Origin: Bradyrhizobium acaciae
GTDB lineage: Bacteria > Pseudomonadota > Alphaproteobacteria > Rhizobiales > Xanthobacteraceae
Assembly (NCBI RefSeq): GCF_020889785.1
Contig: NZ_JACMYK010000055.1
Coordinates: 1-45,487 of the forward strand
Reading direction: 5' to 3'
Length of the DNA stretch: 45,487 nucleotides
The notes under the pieces were generated by a model. That model worked only from the letters and a program-made list of their open reading frames with translations, had not been told where the DNA came from and made no database searches. The position numbers and the translations under genes are program-made. Below, piece after piece: positions 1 to 7,888 of this stretch; position 1 is the stretch's first letter; every line of letters begins with the position of its first letter.

Positions 1-507
1 CAGCAGCGCCGGCGGGGTCCGCCGCCCGGCGCGCTGCAGCGCGGCCAGCACCTCGATCACTTCGGAGCGGCGTGAATCGAGCGAGCTGCGGATCTCGCGC
101 TCGCGGCCATCGAGCGGCAGCAAGCGCGCCTCGGCATCCGCGATCCTTGTCTCGACGCCGCGTACCTGGCCGGCAATGTCGATCAGCTGCTGATTGAGCT
201 TGCTGCGGTCCTGGCCCATCGCCGCGATGTCGGCCTTCAGCTTCTCCTGCAGCTCGGTCGCCTTGCGCTGCTGCTCGCGTGCGGCCTCGAGCTCCTGCTC
301 GCGCTGCTTGATGGCGTCGGGCGATGTCTCCGCGGTTGCGGCCTGCAGTGCCGGCGGAGCGGATTGTTGCGTCGATGGTGCCGCTTGCGCATGCGCCGCG
401 GGCTGTGGCTGTGCGGCGAGCATGGCGATCGACAGGGGCAGCGACGCCAGCAGCCCGCGGCGGCGCGCGGTGCCGAAATACGAAGCTGTGTCCCGCTTGT
501 GCTGCAT
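1..507 (-). CDS. EnvC-type murein hydrolase activator, partial (C-terminus off the left edge)
   Basis: This is the first 169 codons of a minus-strand gene that leaves the window at base 1. The ATG at 507 gives a basic N-terminus, then a hydrophobic stretch (LLASLPLSIAMLAA) and an Ala/Gln/Pro-rich region ending near AHAQA, which reads as a signal peptide. From about residue 70 the protein becomes a long charged helix rich in Glu, Gln, Arg and Lys (IKQREQELEAAREQQRKATE and on), with the heptad look of a coiled coil. This matches the N-terminal half of EnvC/M23 'peptidase-like' activators, which sit in the periplasm and switch on amidases at the division site. The M23 (LytM) domain expected at the C-terminus is not in view, so the assignment rests on the coiled coil and on position: such a gene commonly follows rlmH in Bradyrhizobium. 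The start lies 40 bases after the rlmH stop, so co-transcription is likely. Confidence 0.7.
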   Translation of the reverse strand, partial: MQHKRDTASYFGTARRRGLLASLPLSIAMLAAQPQPAAHAQAAPSTQQSAPPALQAATAETSPDAIKQREQELEAAREQQRKATELQEKLKADIAAMGQDRSKLNQQLIDIAGQVRGVETRIADAEARLLPLDGREREIRSSLDSRRSEVIEVLAALQRAGRRTPPALL

Positions 508-547
508 TCGCGTAGGTTCAGCGCTTTCGACTGTCCGTCACCGCGGC

Positions 548-1030
548 TCAAGCGCGATGATAGGGGTGGCCGGCCAAAATGGTTGCGGCCCGATAAATCT
601 GTTCCAGAAGCATGACGCGGACCATTTGGTGCGGCCAGGTCGCGGAGCCGAATGCAATACGCAACGAAGCCTTGCGCTGCAATTCCGGCGAAAGTCCGTC
701 CGCGCCGCCGATCACGAAGGCCGTATGCGCCAAACCCTCGTCGCGCCAGCGGCCGAGCTGCTGCGCGAAGCTCGCGCTGTCGATGCTCTTGCCGCGTTCG
801 TCGAGGGCCACCAGCGCGTATTTGTCGGGCAGCAGCGCGGCGATCGCTGCTGCTTCTTCGGCAATGCGTGCGGCGGTGTCGCGCGCGCGGCTTTCCGCGA
901 TCTCGTGGATCTCGAGGCCGCGAAATCCGAGCTTGCGGCCGATATCCTCGAAGCGCTCGCGGTAGCGCTCGGCGAGCTGCCGTTCAGGGCCCTGTTTCAG
1001 ACGGCCGATGCAGATGACGACAAGGCGCAT
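548..1030 (-). CDS. rlmH: 23S rRNA (pseudouridine1915-N3)-methyltransferase RlmH
   Basis: RlmH is a small SPOUT-fold enzyme that uses S-adenosylmethionine to methylate N3 of pseudouridine 1915 in helix 69 of 23S rRNA, on assembled 70S ribosomes. The 160-residue product has the family's usual length. It shows the SAM-binding trefoil-knot motifs near the C-terminus: FVIGGADGLS around residues 105-114 and LLEQIYRAATILAGHPYHR at the end, where the HPYHR tail is characteristic. The ATG at 1030 is preferred over a TTG one codon upstream because it gives the canonical MRLVVICIGR opening. It is followed by the EnvC-like gene and preceded by rsfS, so three genes for ribosome maturation and the envelope read in the same direction. 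Nothing looks damaged. Confidence 0.95.
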   Translation of the reverse strand: MRLVVICIGRLKQGPERQLAERYRERFEDIGRKLGFRGLEIHEIAESRARDTAARIAEEAAAIAALLPDKYALVALDERGKSIDSASFAQQLGRWRDEGLAHTAFVIGGADGLSPELQRKASLRIAFGSATWPHQMVRVMLLEQIYRAATILAGHPYHRA

Positions 1031-1080
1031 CAACGCAGACTAGCTGCGCTGCAGCCGATTCGCATCGGCTTCGATACGCC

Positions 1081-1515
1081 TTAGACCGCCGCGACCGCCG
1101 GGTTCTGAGTCCACAATCGCTCGAGATTGTAGAACTCGCGTACCTCAGGCCTGAACACGTGCACGATTACCTCGCCGGAATCGATCAGCACCCAGTCGCA
1201 ATTGGGCAAGCCCTCGACATGGATGTTCTTGACCCCGTTTTCCTTGAGGCTCTTCGTCACATTTTCCGCGATCGCGCCAACGTGCCGGTTAACCCGGCCG
1301 GTGGTGACGATCATGTAGTCGGAATATGCGGATTTGCCGCGAAGGTCGATGGTGACCGTTTCTTCCGCCTTCATGTCATCGAGGCGGGAGAGGATCAGGC
1401 TCAGCGTCTTGGTGGCATCCGGTTTGTCGGCGTCCGGTTGCGCCTGCAAGGCCGCAGTTTTCGTCGATGTTTTACGCGCAGTCTTTGGAACCTTGGGTAA
1501 AACAGACTTTGACAA
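1081..1515 (-). CDS. rsfS: Ribosomal silencing factor RsfS
   Basis: RsfS (Iojap/DUF143 family) binds ribosomal protein L14 and blocks joining of the 30S and 50S subunits when nutrients are short. The conserved core is clear: TVTIDLRGKSAYSDYMIVTT, RHVGAIAENVTKSLKE, then WVLIDSGEVIVHVFRPEVRE and FYNLERLW. The roughly 35 residues before it are a variable Lys/Thr/Ala-rich leader. There is no ATG in a sensible place: the first in-frame Met is well inside the domain. The coordinates use a TTG at 1515. A CTG at 1530 is a strong rival because an AAAGGA Shine-Dalgarno sits seven bases upstream of it (1538-1543), and an in-frame stop lies just beyond (1543-1545). It lies between nadD and rlmH, an order common in alphaproteobacteria. 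Confidence 0.93.
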   Translation of the reverse strand: MSKSVLPKVPKTARKTSTKTAALQAQPDADKPDATKTLSLILSRLDDMKAEETVTIDLRGKSAYSDYMIVTTGRVNRHVGAIAENVTKSLKENGVKNIHVEGLPNCDWVLIDSGEVIVHVFRPEVREFYNLERLWTQNPAVAAV

Positions 1516-1637
1516 TACAGATGTGGCCAGGGACCATTCCTTTCACTGTATCGCGGGGGCCGAATCCTCGGCGCCCACGGACCATACTACGCATGTGGGG
1601 TTAATGGTTTCAATATTCCAGTAACCCTTTTGCGGCT

Positions 1638-2279
1638 TCACGCCGTTCTCCAGCTCCCGTCCGGGTTCCGGAGTCCGGTCGAAGACAGATTGGATTTCAT
1701 TCCTGTCAGGAAGACCCAGGCGGGCGCCTGCTGGTCGGCCAGCCGTGTCGCCTGATTTTCGGGCATGCGATAGCGCGAGAGCGCCTGCGCCGCCGGTGCG
1801 GCAAGGGCGCGGAAGCTTTGGGGCGGTCGGTCGATCACGGCAATCGGCACATCGGACGCGATGCGCCGCCAATCTTTCCAGCGATGAAATTGCGCGAGAT
1901 TGTCAGCGCCCATGATCCAGACGAAGTGCACGCCGGAGACACGGCGGCGCAAGTGGATGATCGTGTCTACTGTATAGCGCGTGCCAATGACAGCTTCGAG
2001 ACAGCTGATGTCGATGCGCGGATCGTCGGCAACGCGGCGCGCGGCGGCGGCGCGCTCGTTGAGCGCGTGCAGGCCGTCATGGTTCTTCAGCGGATTGCCC
2101 GGCGTCAGCAGCCACCACACGCGATCGAGCTGCAATCGCTTGAGCGCGAACTGGCTGATGGCGCGATGCGCGGCGTGCGGCGGATTGAACGAGCCGCCGA
2201 GCAGCCCGATACGCATGCCGTTGGTGTAGAACGGCAGGGCCTGGGCTGCGGACAACGACACGCGTGAGGCTTGCTGCAA
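1638..2279 (-). CDS. nadD: Nicotinate-nucleotide adenylyltransferase NadD
   Basis: NadD transfers AMP from ATP to nicotinate mononucleotide to make deamido-NAD, a step shared by de novo and salvage NAD synthesis. The nucleotidyltransferase signature GGSFNPPHAAHR is near the N-terminus and the second ATP-binding motif appears as LSSTGLR near the C-terminus (the family's ISSTxIR). The segment FVWIMGADNLAQFHRWKDW is the substrate-loop region. The listed start is a TTG that gives 213 residues; the ATG at 2216 (MRIGLLGGSF) gives a 192-residue protein that still contains the whole domain and could be the true start. Neither has a strong Shine-Dalgarno. The gene is in line with proA upstream (28-base gap) and rsfS downstream. 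Confidence 0.95.
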   Translation of the reverse strand: MQQASRVSLSAAQALPFYTNGMRIGLLGGSFNPPHAAHRAISQFALKRLQLDRVWWLLTPGNPLKNHDGLHALNERAAAARRVADDPRIDISCLEAVIGTRYTVDTIIHLRRRVSGVHFVWIMGADNLAQFHRWKDWRRIASDVPIAVIDRPPQSFRALAAPAAQALSRYRMPENQATRLADQQAPAWVFLTGMKSNLSSTGLRNPDGSWRTA

Positions 2280-2306
2280 TGGTTTACCGTGCGCGTGCGA
2301 TCGTGA

Positions 2307-3599
2307 TCACGGCCGTGTCTGCCCGGTGCCGTGGACGCGATACTTGAAGCTCGTCAGCTGCTCGGCGCCGACCGGCCCGCGGGCGTGGAATTTGCCGGTG
2401 GCAATTCCGATCTCCGCGCCGAAGCCGAACTCGCCGCCGTCGGCGAACTGGGTCGAGGCGTTGTGCAGCACGATCGCCGAATCGACCTCGTTGAGGAATC
2501 TTTGCGCGGCAGTCGTGTCTTCCGTCACGATCGCATCGGTGTGATGCGAGCCGTGATTTTGAATATGCGCAATCGCTTCATCGAGGCCGTCGACGATTTT
2601 CGCGGAGATGATCGCGTCCTCGTATTCGGTGTCCCAGTCCTCGTCGGACGCAGGCTTCACCCTGGCATCGGCGCCTTGCACGGTGTCGTCACCGCGCACC
2701 TCGCAACCGGCATCGATCAACAACGCGACCAGCGGTTTCAGCTTCGTCGCGGCAGCGTCGCGATCGATCAGCAGGGTCTCGACGGCACCACAGACGCCGG
2801 GACGGCGCATCTTGGCGTTGAGCACGACCGACTTCGCCATATCGAGCTTTGCACTGGCATCGACATAGATGTGGTTGACGCCCTCGAGATGCGCGAACAC
2901 CGGAACGCGTGCCTCCGCCTCGACGCGCGCGACCAGGTTCTTGCCGCCGCGCGGCACGATCACGTCGATGCCGCCGTTCAATCCGGTCAGCATCAGGCCG
3001 ACGGCCGCGCGATCACGGGTCGGCACCAAAGTGATGGCGGCCTCGGGCAGGCCGGCTTCGCGCAGGCCCTGCACCAGGCATTCATGGATCGCGCGGCAGG
3101 AGCGGAAACTATCGGAGCCGCCGCGCAGGATCACCGCGTTGCCGGCCTTCAGGCACAGCACGCCGGCATCGGCCGCGACATTGGGGCGGCTCTCGAAGAT
3201 CACGCCGATGACGCCGAGCGGCACCCGCACGCGCTCGATGGTCATGCCGTTCGGACGCTGCCAGCTCTCGGTGACGGCGCCGACCGGATCGACAATCTCG
3301 CGCACGGTCGCAACACCGTCGGCCATTCCGTCGATGCGTCCCTGCGTCAGTGTCAGGCGGTCAACGAAGGCGGAGGTCATGCCGCCCGCGCGCGCCTCGG
3401 CAACGTCCTCGGCATTGGCAGCGAGGATCGCCGGCGCATTGGCGCGGATCGCGCGTTCGATTGCCGCGAGCGCCCGGTTCTTCTGCTCCGGCGGCGCCAG
3501 TGCCAGCACGCGCGCGGCGGCGCGCGCCTTGGCGGCGAGGTCGGTCATCAGGGCGGCGAGATCGGCGTTGCCGTCGATCGCCTTCAGAGGGGCACTCAT
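2307..3599 (-). CDS. proA: Gamma-glutamyl phosphate reductase ProA
   Basis: ProA reduces gamma-glutamyl phosphate with NADPH to glutamate-5-semialdehyde, the second step of proline synthesis in the cytoplasm. The 430-residue protein has the aldehyde-dehydrogenase-like fold of the family. Visible landmarks are VPLGVIGVIFESRPNVAADA, the nucleotide-binding KAGNAVILRGGSD, and the catalytic cysteine region MRRPGVCGAVETLLID. The C-terminal block GPVGAEQLTSFKYRVHGTGQ is diagnostic. The ATG at 3599 starts the normal family N-terminus. It follows proB with a 170-base gap that contains a palindromic intergenic repeat (3616-3672), so the two proline genes are near each other but not tightly coupled. Confidence 0.97.
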   Translation of the reverse strand: MSAPLKAIDGNADLAALMTDLAAKARAAARVLALAPPEQKNRALAAIERAIRANAPAILAANAEDVAEARAGGMTSAFVDRLTLTQGRIDGMADGVATVREIVDPVGAVTESWQRPNGMTIERVRVPLGVIGVIFESRPNVAADAGVLCLKAGNAVILRGGSDSFRSCRAIHECLVQGLREAGLPEAAITLVPTRDRAAVGLMLTGLNGGIDVIVPRGGKNLVARVEAEARVPVFAHLEGVNHIYVDASAKLDMAKSVVLNAKMRRPGVCGAVETLLIDRDAAATKLKPLVALLIDAGCEVRGDDTVQGADARVKPASDEDWDTEYEDAIISAKIVDGLDEAIAHIQNHGSHHTDAIVTEDTTAAQRFLNEVDSAIVLHNASTQFADGGEFGFGAEIGIATGKFHARGPVGAEQLTSFKYRVHGTGQTRP

Positions 3600-3615
3600 G
3601 GAAGTCCCAGTCCTT

Positions 3616-3672
3616 GTTTGAGCATGATCTCTTCGGAAAACCGGTGTCCACTTTTCCGGATCATGCTCTAAG
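3616..3672. repeat. Palindromic intergenic repeat, family GAGCATGATC, copy 1
   Basis: The spacer between proA and proB holds an interrupted palindrome. The outer arms gagcatga (3620-3627) and tcatgctc (3661-3668) pair, and inside them cggaaaa (3634-3640) pairs with ttttccg (3653-3659). A second, diverged copy lies at 6138-6194. Elements of this pattern are frequent between genes in Bradyrhizobium and related genomes. The role is unknown; it could fold in RNA as a long hairpin. Confidence 0.85.
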
Positions 3673-3769
3673 GCTATGTTCTAGCATAGCAATTGCGGGG
3701 TGGCGAGGCGCGGAACCGGCATGGCAGGTGGGCGGCAGGCCGGCTGTCGGCCCGGTGGGCGATTTGGGC

Positions 3770-4912
3770 TTATTTGGCCGGGATCGCCCCGGCCGGGCCG
3801 ATCACGAGATCGTCGCGATGGATCATCTCGGACCGGCCGCTGATGCCCAGAATGGTCATCACGTCTGGCGAGGAGCGGCCCTTGATCTTCTCGGCGTTCT
3901 CGGCGTCATAGGCCACCAGGCCGCGGCCGATTTCATGGGTGTCGGGGCCGCGCACCACCACGGCGTCGCCGCGGGCGAACTGGCCGTCGACCCGGATCAC
4001 GCCGGCCGGCAGCAGGCTCTTGCCGGCGCGCAGCGCCGCCACCGCACCGGCGTCGATGGTCAGCGTGCCCTTCGGCTCGAGCGAGCCCGCGATCCAGCGC
4101 TTGCGCGCGGTGACAGGATTGGCCGGGGTCAGGAACCAGGTGCAGCGGCCGCCGTCGGCGATCGCCTGCAAGGGATGCTCGATCTTGCCGGAGGCGATCA
4201 GCATGTGGGTGCCGGCGGTGGTCGCGATCTTCGCGGCCTCGATCTTGGTGGTCATGCCGCCGCGCGACAGTTCGGAGCCGGCCGAACCTGCCATCCCCTC
4301 GATTTCCGAGGTGATGCTTTCGACCACCGGGATCAGCTTGGCGTCGGGATCGACCGCGGGCGGCGCGGTGTACAGGCCGTCGATGTCGGAGAGCAGGATC
4401 AGCAGGTCCGCGCTCGCCATGGTGGCGACGCGGGCGGCGAGGCGATCATTGTCGCCGTAGCGGATCTCTGTCGTCGCGACCGTGTCGTTCTCGTTGATCA
4501 CAGGCACCGCGCCCCATTCGAGCAGCTTTGCGATGGTCGAGCGCGCATTGAGATAGCGGCGGCGCTCCTCGGTGTCCTGCAGCGTCACCAGGATCTGCCC
4601 GGCGCCGATGCCGTGATGGCCGAGCACCTCCGACCAGATCCGCGCCAGCGCGATCTGGCCGACGGCTGCGGCAGCCTGGCTCTCCTCGAGCTTCAGCGGA
4701 CCGCGCGGCAGCTTCAGGCGGCTACGGCCGAGCGCGATCGAGCCCGACGACACCACCATGACCTCGCAGCCTCGCTCGTGGAGCTTCGCGATGTCCTCGA
4801 CCAATGCGGCCAGCCACGATGCGCGCACCTCGCCGGCCTGCGAGTCGACCAGCAGTGATGAGCCGACCTTGACGACGATGCGGCGAAAGTTCTTGAGCGC
4901 GGGGCGTTTCAT
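3770..4912 (-). CDS. proB: Glutamate 5-kinase ProB (kinase plus PUA domain)
   Basis: ProB phosphorylates glutamate to gamma-glutamyl phosphate, the first and feedback-controlled step of proline synthesis. The ATG at 4912 (MKRPALKNFRRIVVKVGSSL) gives 380 residues; an upstream in-frame start at 5008 would overlap obgE and adds 32 residues unlike the family. The amino-acid kinase domain shows VVKVGSSLL, VMVVSSGSIALGR, VINENDTVAT and GDNDRLAA, followed by the substrate-side SRGGMTTKIEAAKIA. From about residue 275 a PUA domain follows (GTLTIDAGAVAALRAGKSL to GRGLVAYDAENAEKIKG), the long form of the enzyme. It lies 68 bases after obgE and reads with it. Confidence 0.96.
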   Translation of the reverse strand: MKRPALKNFRRIVVKVGSSLLVDSQAGEVRASWLAALVEDIAKLHERGCEVMVVSSGSIALGRSRLKLPRGPLKLEESQAAAAVGQIALARIWSEVLGHHGIGAGQILVTLQDTEERRRYLNARSTIAKLLEWGAVPVINENDTVATTEIRYGDNDRLAARVATMASADLLILLSDIDGLYTAPPAVDPDAKLIPVVESITSEIEGMAGSAGSELSRGGMTTKIEAAKIATTAGTHMLIASGKIEHPLQAIADGGRCTWFLTPANPVTARKRWIAGSLEPKGTLTIDAGAVAALRAGKSLLPAGVIRVDGQFARGDAVVVRGPDTHEIGRGLVAYDAENAEKIKGRSSPDVMTILGISGRSEMIHRDDLVIGPAGAIPAK

Positions 4913-4980
4913 GGGTTCGGTCTGGCAGGAAGGTGGAAGCAAGTGGCGCCACAATGTGGCTTGGGAAGTCTGGTTGCCGC

Positions 4981-6033
4981 TCAGCCCTGCGGCAGCGGCG
5001 TTGCCCACGGCTCGGCCTGGCCGCCCTTGGCCTTGTTGGACACCGGTGCCTCGCCGATCACCTCGACCAGTGCACGCAGCGCATCCTGCACGCCTTCGCC
5101 GGTCGCGCCTGAGAGCAGCAGCGGCGTCTTCTTCGCCGCCCGCTTGAGGCGGTCCTTCTGCTTCTTCAACTCGTCGGGTGCGACGGCGTCGATCTTGTTG
5201 AGCGCGACGATCTCGATCTTGTCGGCAAGCTGGCCTTCATAGGCTTCAAGCTCGGTGCGCACGGTCTTGTAGGCCTTGCCGGCATGCTCGCAAGTCGCGT
5301 CGACCAGATGCAGCAGCACGCGGCAGCGCTCGACATGGCCGAGGAAGCGGTCGCCGAGGCCTGCGCCTTCATGCGCGCCTTCGATCAGGCCGGGGATGTC
5401 GGCGAGCACGAATTCGCGGCCGCCGTAATTCACGACGCCGAGCTGCGGATGCAGCGTGGTGAACGGATAGTCGGCGATCTTCGGCCGCGCCGCGCTGACC
5501 ACCGAGAGGAAGGTCGATTTGCCGGCATTGGGCAGCCCGACCAGGCCGGCGTCGGCGATCAGCTTCAGCCGCAGCCAGATCCAGCGCTCTTCGCCCGGCG
5601 CGCCGGGATTGGCGTTGCGCGGCGCGCGGTTGGTGGAGGATTTGAAATGCGCGTTGCCGAAGCCGCCATTGCCGCCTTCAGCCAGCACGAATTTCTCGCC
5701 GAGCTCGGTGAAGTCGTGCAGCAGGGTCTCGCGGTCCTCGTCGAACACCTGAGTGCCGACCGGCACCTTCAGCACGATCGGCTTGCCGTTGGCGCCATGG
5801 CGGTCCTTGCCCATGCCATTGGTGCCCTTCTGCGCCTTGAAGTGCTGCTGGTAGCGGTAGTCGATCAGCGTGTTCAGTCCGTCGACGGACTCGATGATGA
5901 CGTCGCCGCCGCGGCCGCCATTGCCGCCGGAGGGCCCGCCGAACTCGATGAACTTCTCGCGTCGGAACGCGACGCAGCCATTGCCGCCGTCGCCCGAGCG
6001 AATATAGACCTTGGCTTCATCGAGGAATTTCAT
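4981..6033 (-). CDS. obgE: Obg family GTPase ObgE/CgtA
   Basis: ObgE is a ribosome-associated GTPase that acts in 50S assembly and in the stringent response. The protein (350 residues from the ATG at 6033; a GTG three codons upstream is possible) opens with the Gly-rich Obg fold: KVYIRSGDGGNGCVAFRREK and GGPSGGNGGRGGDVI. The G domain follows with G1 GLPNAGKST, the G2 region around YPFTTLHPQLG, G3 DIPGLIEGA, G4 NKID and G5 SGATGEG. It ends soon after the G domain without a long C-terminal OCT domain, which is usual in this bacterial group. The proB-obgE order is a common alphaproteobacterial arrangement, normally beside rpmA-rplU; here a MaoC gene, a permease and an acetyltransferase come between. 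Confidence 0.96.
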   Translation of the reverse strand: MKFLDEAKVYIRSGDGGNGCVAFRREKFIEFGGPSGGNGGRGGDVIIESVDGLNTLIDYRYQQHFKAQKGTNGMGKDRHGANGKPIVLKVPVGTQVFDEDRETLLHDFTELGEKFVLAEGGNGGFGNAHFKSSTNRAPRNANPGAPGEERWIWLRLKLIADAGLVGLPNAGKSTFLSVVSAARPKIADYPFTTLHPQLGVVNYGGREFVLADIPGLIEGAHEGAGLGDRFLGHVERCRVLLHLVDATCEHAGKAYKTVRTELEAYEGQLADKIEIVALNKIDAVAPDELKKQKDRLKRAAKKTPLLLSGATGEGVQDALRALVEVIGEAPVSNKAKGGQAEPWATPLPQG

Positions 6034-6137
6034 GATTTTCACTAGTTAGGGCAGGGGGGCCGCGGCGGCAACCCGGAAAGGCCCTGACTTCAGCGAAAAG
6101 CCTTAATTTTCGGGCCTTTTTACGGCCCAAGCTCCTT

Positions 6138-6194
6138 GTTTGAGCATGTCTTATCGGAAAACCGCTTCACACTTTTCCGGACCATGGCTCTAAG
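6138..6194. repeat. Palindromic intergenic repeat, family GAGCATGATC, copy 2
   Basis: This is a diverged second copy of the element at 3616-3672. It has the same order of blocks: gtttgagcatg, tcggaaaacc, cacttttccgga, then catggctctaag. The outer arm has degenerated (ccatggctc against gagcatg). Its last bases overlap the end of the MaoC-type gene and include that gene's stop codon (6190-6192, read on the minus strand). Confidence 0.8.
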
Positions 6195-6669
6195 TGGGTC
6201 GCCTCCGGACCAGGAATTTCTGCAACCCCTCCAGCACCAGCTCGCGGCGCTGGTTGTGCACGGTCGAGCGCAAGGTCACGACGCCGGTGGTCTTGCCCGG
6301 TGACAGCTCGATCACCTGCAGCGCGGGGTAGATGGTATCGCCGGCATAGACCGGCTTCAGGAACTTGCTCGACTGTTCCAGGAAGCCGACCAGCGACTCC
6401 TCGACGACATAGGGAAACAAGCCTGCACCGGGCGCAGTGTGCACCAGGGTCTGGAAGCCGTGCGCGAGCAGGTCGGGCATGCCGCGGGTCCGGCAATATT
6501 CGACGTCGTAATGAATCGGATGGGTGTCGCCGCTCGCGGTCTGGAACGCGGCGAACACCGCCGAGGTCTGGGTTCGGCTCGGAATCACGAAGCGCTCGCC
6601 GAGCACGAAATCCTCGAACCAGCGCTGCGCCGGGACCATGCGATGCTGGGTGGGGTCGAAGTCGCTCAT
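6190..6669 (-). CDS. MaoC-like hot-dog hydratase/dehydratase
   Basis: The 159-residue protein has the layout of a single-domain MaoC-type hot-dog protein. The family mostly hydrates enoyl-CoA thioesters ((R)-specific enoyl-CoA hydratase and mesaconyl-CoA hydratase types). The catalytic region is ASGDTHPIHYD, where Asp and His of the D-x-x-x-x-H motif are present, followed by LLAHGFQTLVHT on the central helix. The ATG at 6669 has an AGGA Shine-Dalgarno eight bases upstream. The substrate cannot be told from sequence. It stands alone in direction from its plus-strand neighbour (the DMT permease begins 165 bases away, divergently). Its 3' end runs into an intergenic repeat that supplies the stop codon region, a sign that the end of the gene has been remodelled by the repeat. 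Confidence 0.85.
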   Translation of the reverse strand: MSDFDPTQHRMVPAQRWFEDFVLGERFVIPSRTQTSAVFAAFQTASGDTHPIHYDVEYCRTRGMPDLLAHGFQTLVHTAPGAGLFPYVVEESLVGFLEQSSKFLKPVYAGDTIYPALQVIELSPGKTTGVVTLRSTVHNQRRELVLEGLQKFLVRRRPT

Positions 6670-6833
6670 GCGGCGTTTCCTGCTCCGTTTTTTGAAGTGG
6701 CCCAGCCGTAGCGCAGCTGCGGCACTGCGACAATTGGTTCGATATGCCCGCGCCGGGGTTGTCCTGCTCGGCCACCTCGGTAAAACCGGCGTCCGGACCT
6801 GCCCGACTCAGAGGCGGCGATAACAAGACAACA

Positions 6834-7748
6834 ATGAGCCTGTTCGCAAAACTGTCCTCCTACGACGATCGATCGGCGCGGCTCGCCGGCATCGGCTTGA
6901 TGCTGCTGTCGATCTTCATGTTCTCGTTCGGCGACGCGATGGGCAAATTCATCGTCGCCACCTATTCGGTCGGGCAATTGCTGTGGCTGCGCGCCTGCGC
7001 GGCGCTGCTCGTGCTGCTGCCGATCGTGTGGAAGCGGCGTGCGGATTTCCTGCATCTGGAGCGTCCGTGGCTGCAATTGCTGCGCGTCACGCTCTCGACG
7101 CTGGAGGTTGCGGCCTTCTTCCTCGCGACCGTCTATCTGCCGCTCGCCGACGTCATCACCTACTATCTCGCGGGGCCGATCTTCGTCACCGCGATGTCGG
7201 GCCTCGTGCTCGGCGAGCATATCGGCTGGCGGCGCTGGACCGCGATCCTGGTCGGCTTCTGCGGGGTGCTGATCGCGCTCAAGCCATCCGCGCAGACCAT
7301 CAGCTGGCCGGCGATGATCGCGCTCGGCGGCAGCCTGTCGTTTGCGGTGCTGATGCTGATCACCCGATCGCTGCGCGCGACACCCGATATCGTGCTGGCG
7401 ACATCGCAATTCGGCGGCACGTTCATCCTCGGCCTCGTGCTCTCGCCGATCGGCTGGGTGACGCCGACCCCCGGCAGTCTCGTACTGTTCTTCACCGCCG
7501 GCATCATCTCGGTCGCGGCGCTGCTCTGCGTGAACCGCTCGCTGAAGCTCGCGCCGGCGAGCGTGGTGGTGCCGTATCAATATTCGATGATCGTCTGGGC
7601 GGTGATCTTCGGCTTCGTGGTGTTCGGCGACGTGCCGTCCTGGGCCACGATCATCGGCGCCGCGATCATCATCGCGGCCGGCCTCTATATCTTCGTGCGC
7701 GAGCAGCAGCTCGGGCGCACGGACTCCGCGGTGAATCCACCGGCGTGA
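6834..7748 (+). CDS. DMT-superfamily (EamA) permease
   Basis: A 304-residue inner-membrane protein with about ten hydrophobic segments in two repeated EamA halves. Examples are IGLMLLSIFMFSFGDAMGKF near residue 20, then VTLSTLEVAAFFLATVYLPL and, in the second half, SVVVPYQYSMIVWAVIFGFV. The family exports metabolites or amino acids, or takes up small solutes; the substrate here is unknown. The ATG at 6834 is chosen over an upstream in-frame one at 6744 because the residues before it are not hydrophobic and overlap the promoter region of the divergent MaoC gene. The gene ends just before a pair of inverted GTCGTCCCGGC repeats that probably act as a terminator between it and the convergent acetyltransferase. 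Confidence 0.88.
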   Translation: MSLFAKLSSYDDRSARLAGIGLMLLSIFMFSFGDAMGKFIVATYSVGQLLWLRACAALLVLLPIVWKRRADFLHLERPWLQLLRVTLSTLEVAAFFLATVYLPLADVITYYLAGPIFVTAMSGLVLGEHIGWRRWTAILVGFCGVLIALKPSAQTISWPAMIALGGSLSFAVLMLITRSLRATPDIVLATSQFGGTFILGLVLSPIGWVTPTPGSLVLFFTAGIISVAALLCVNRSLKLAPASVVVPYQYSMIVWAVIFGFVVFGDVPSWATIIGAAIIIAAGLYIFVREQQLGRTDSAVNPPA

Positions 7749-7756
7749 CCATCGCT

Positions 7757-7875
7757 GTCGTCCCGGCGCAGGCCGGGACCGATTACCCCAGCTGGTCGTT
7801 GTTCTAGCGAGGTGTCTGCCAGATTGCCTTATTGAGATGCCACGGCGTATGGGTCCCGGCCTTCGCCGGGACGAC
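7757..7875. repeat. Inverted pair of GTCGTCCCGGCG intergenic repeats
   Basis: The unit gtcgtcccggcgcaggccg at 7757-7775 (continuing gggac to 7779) is repeated in inverse orientation at 7853-7875, where the middle reads ggccttcgccggg. Each unit is itself a small palindrome (gtcccggc/gccgggac). The pair lies between two convergent genes and could fold into a long stem that ends transcription from both sides. The motif resembles a repeat very common in Bradyrhizobium intergenic DNA. Confidence 0.75.
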
Positions 7876-7888
7876 ACCGTTAGACCAG

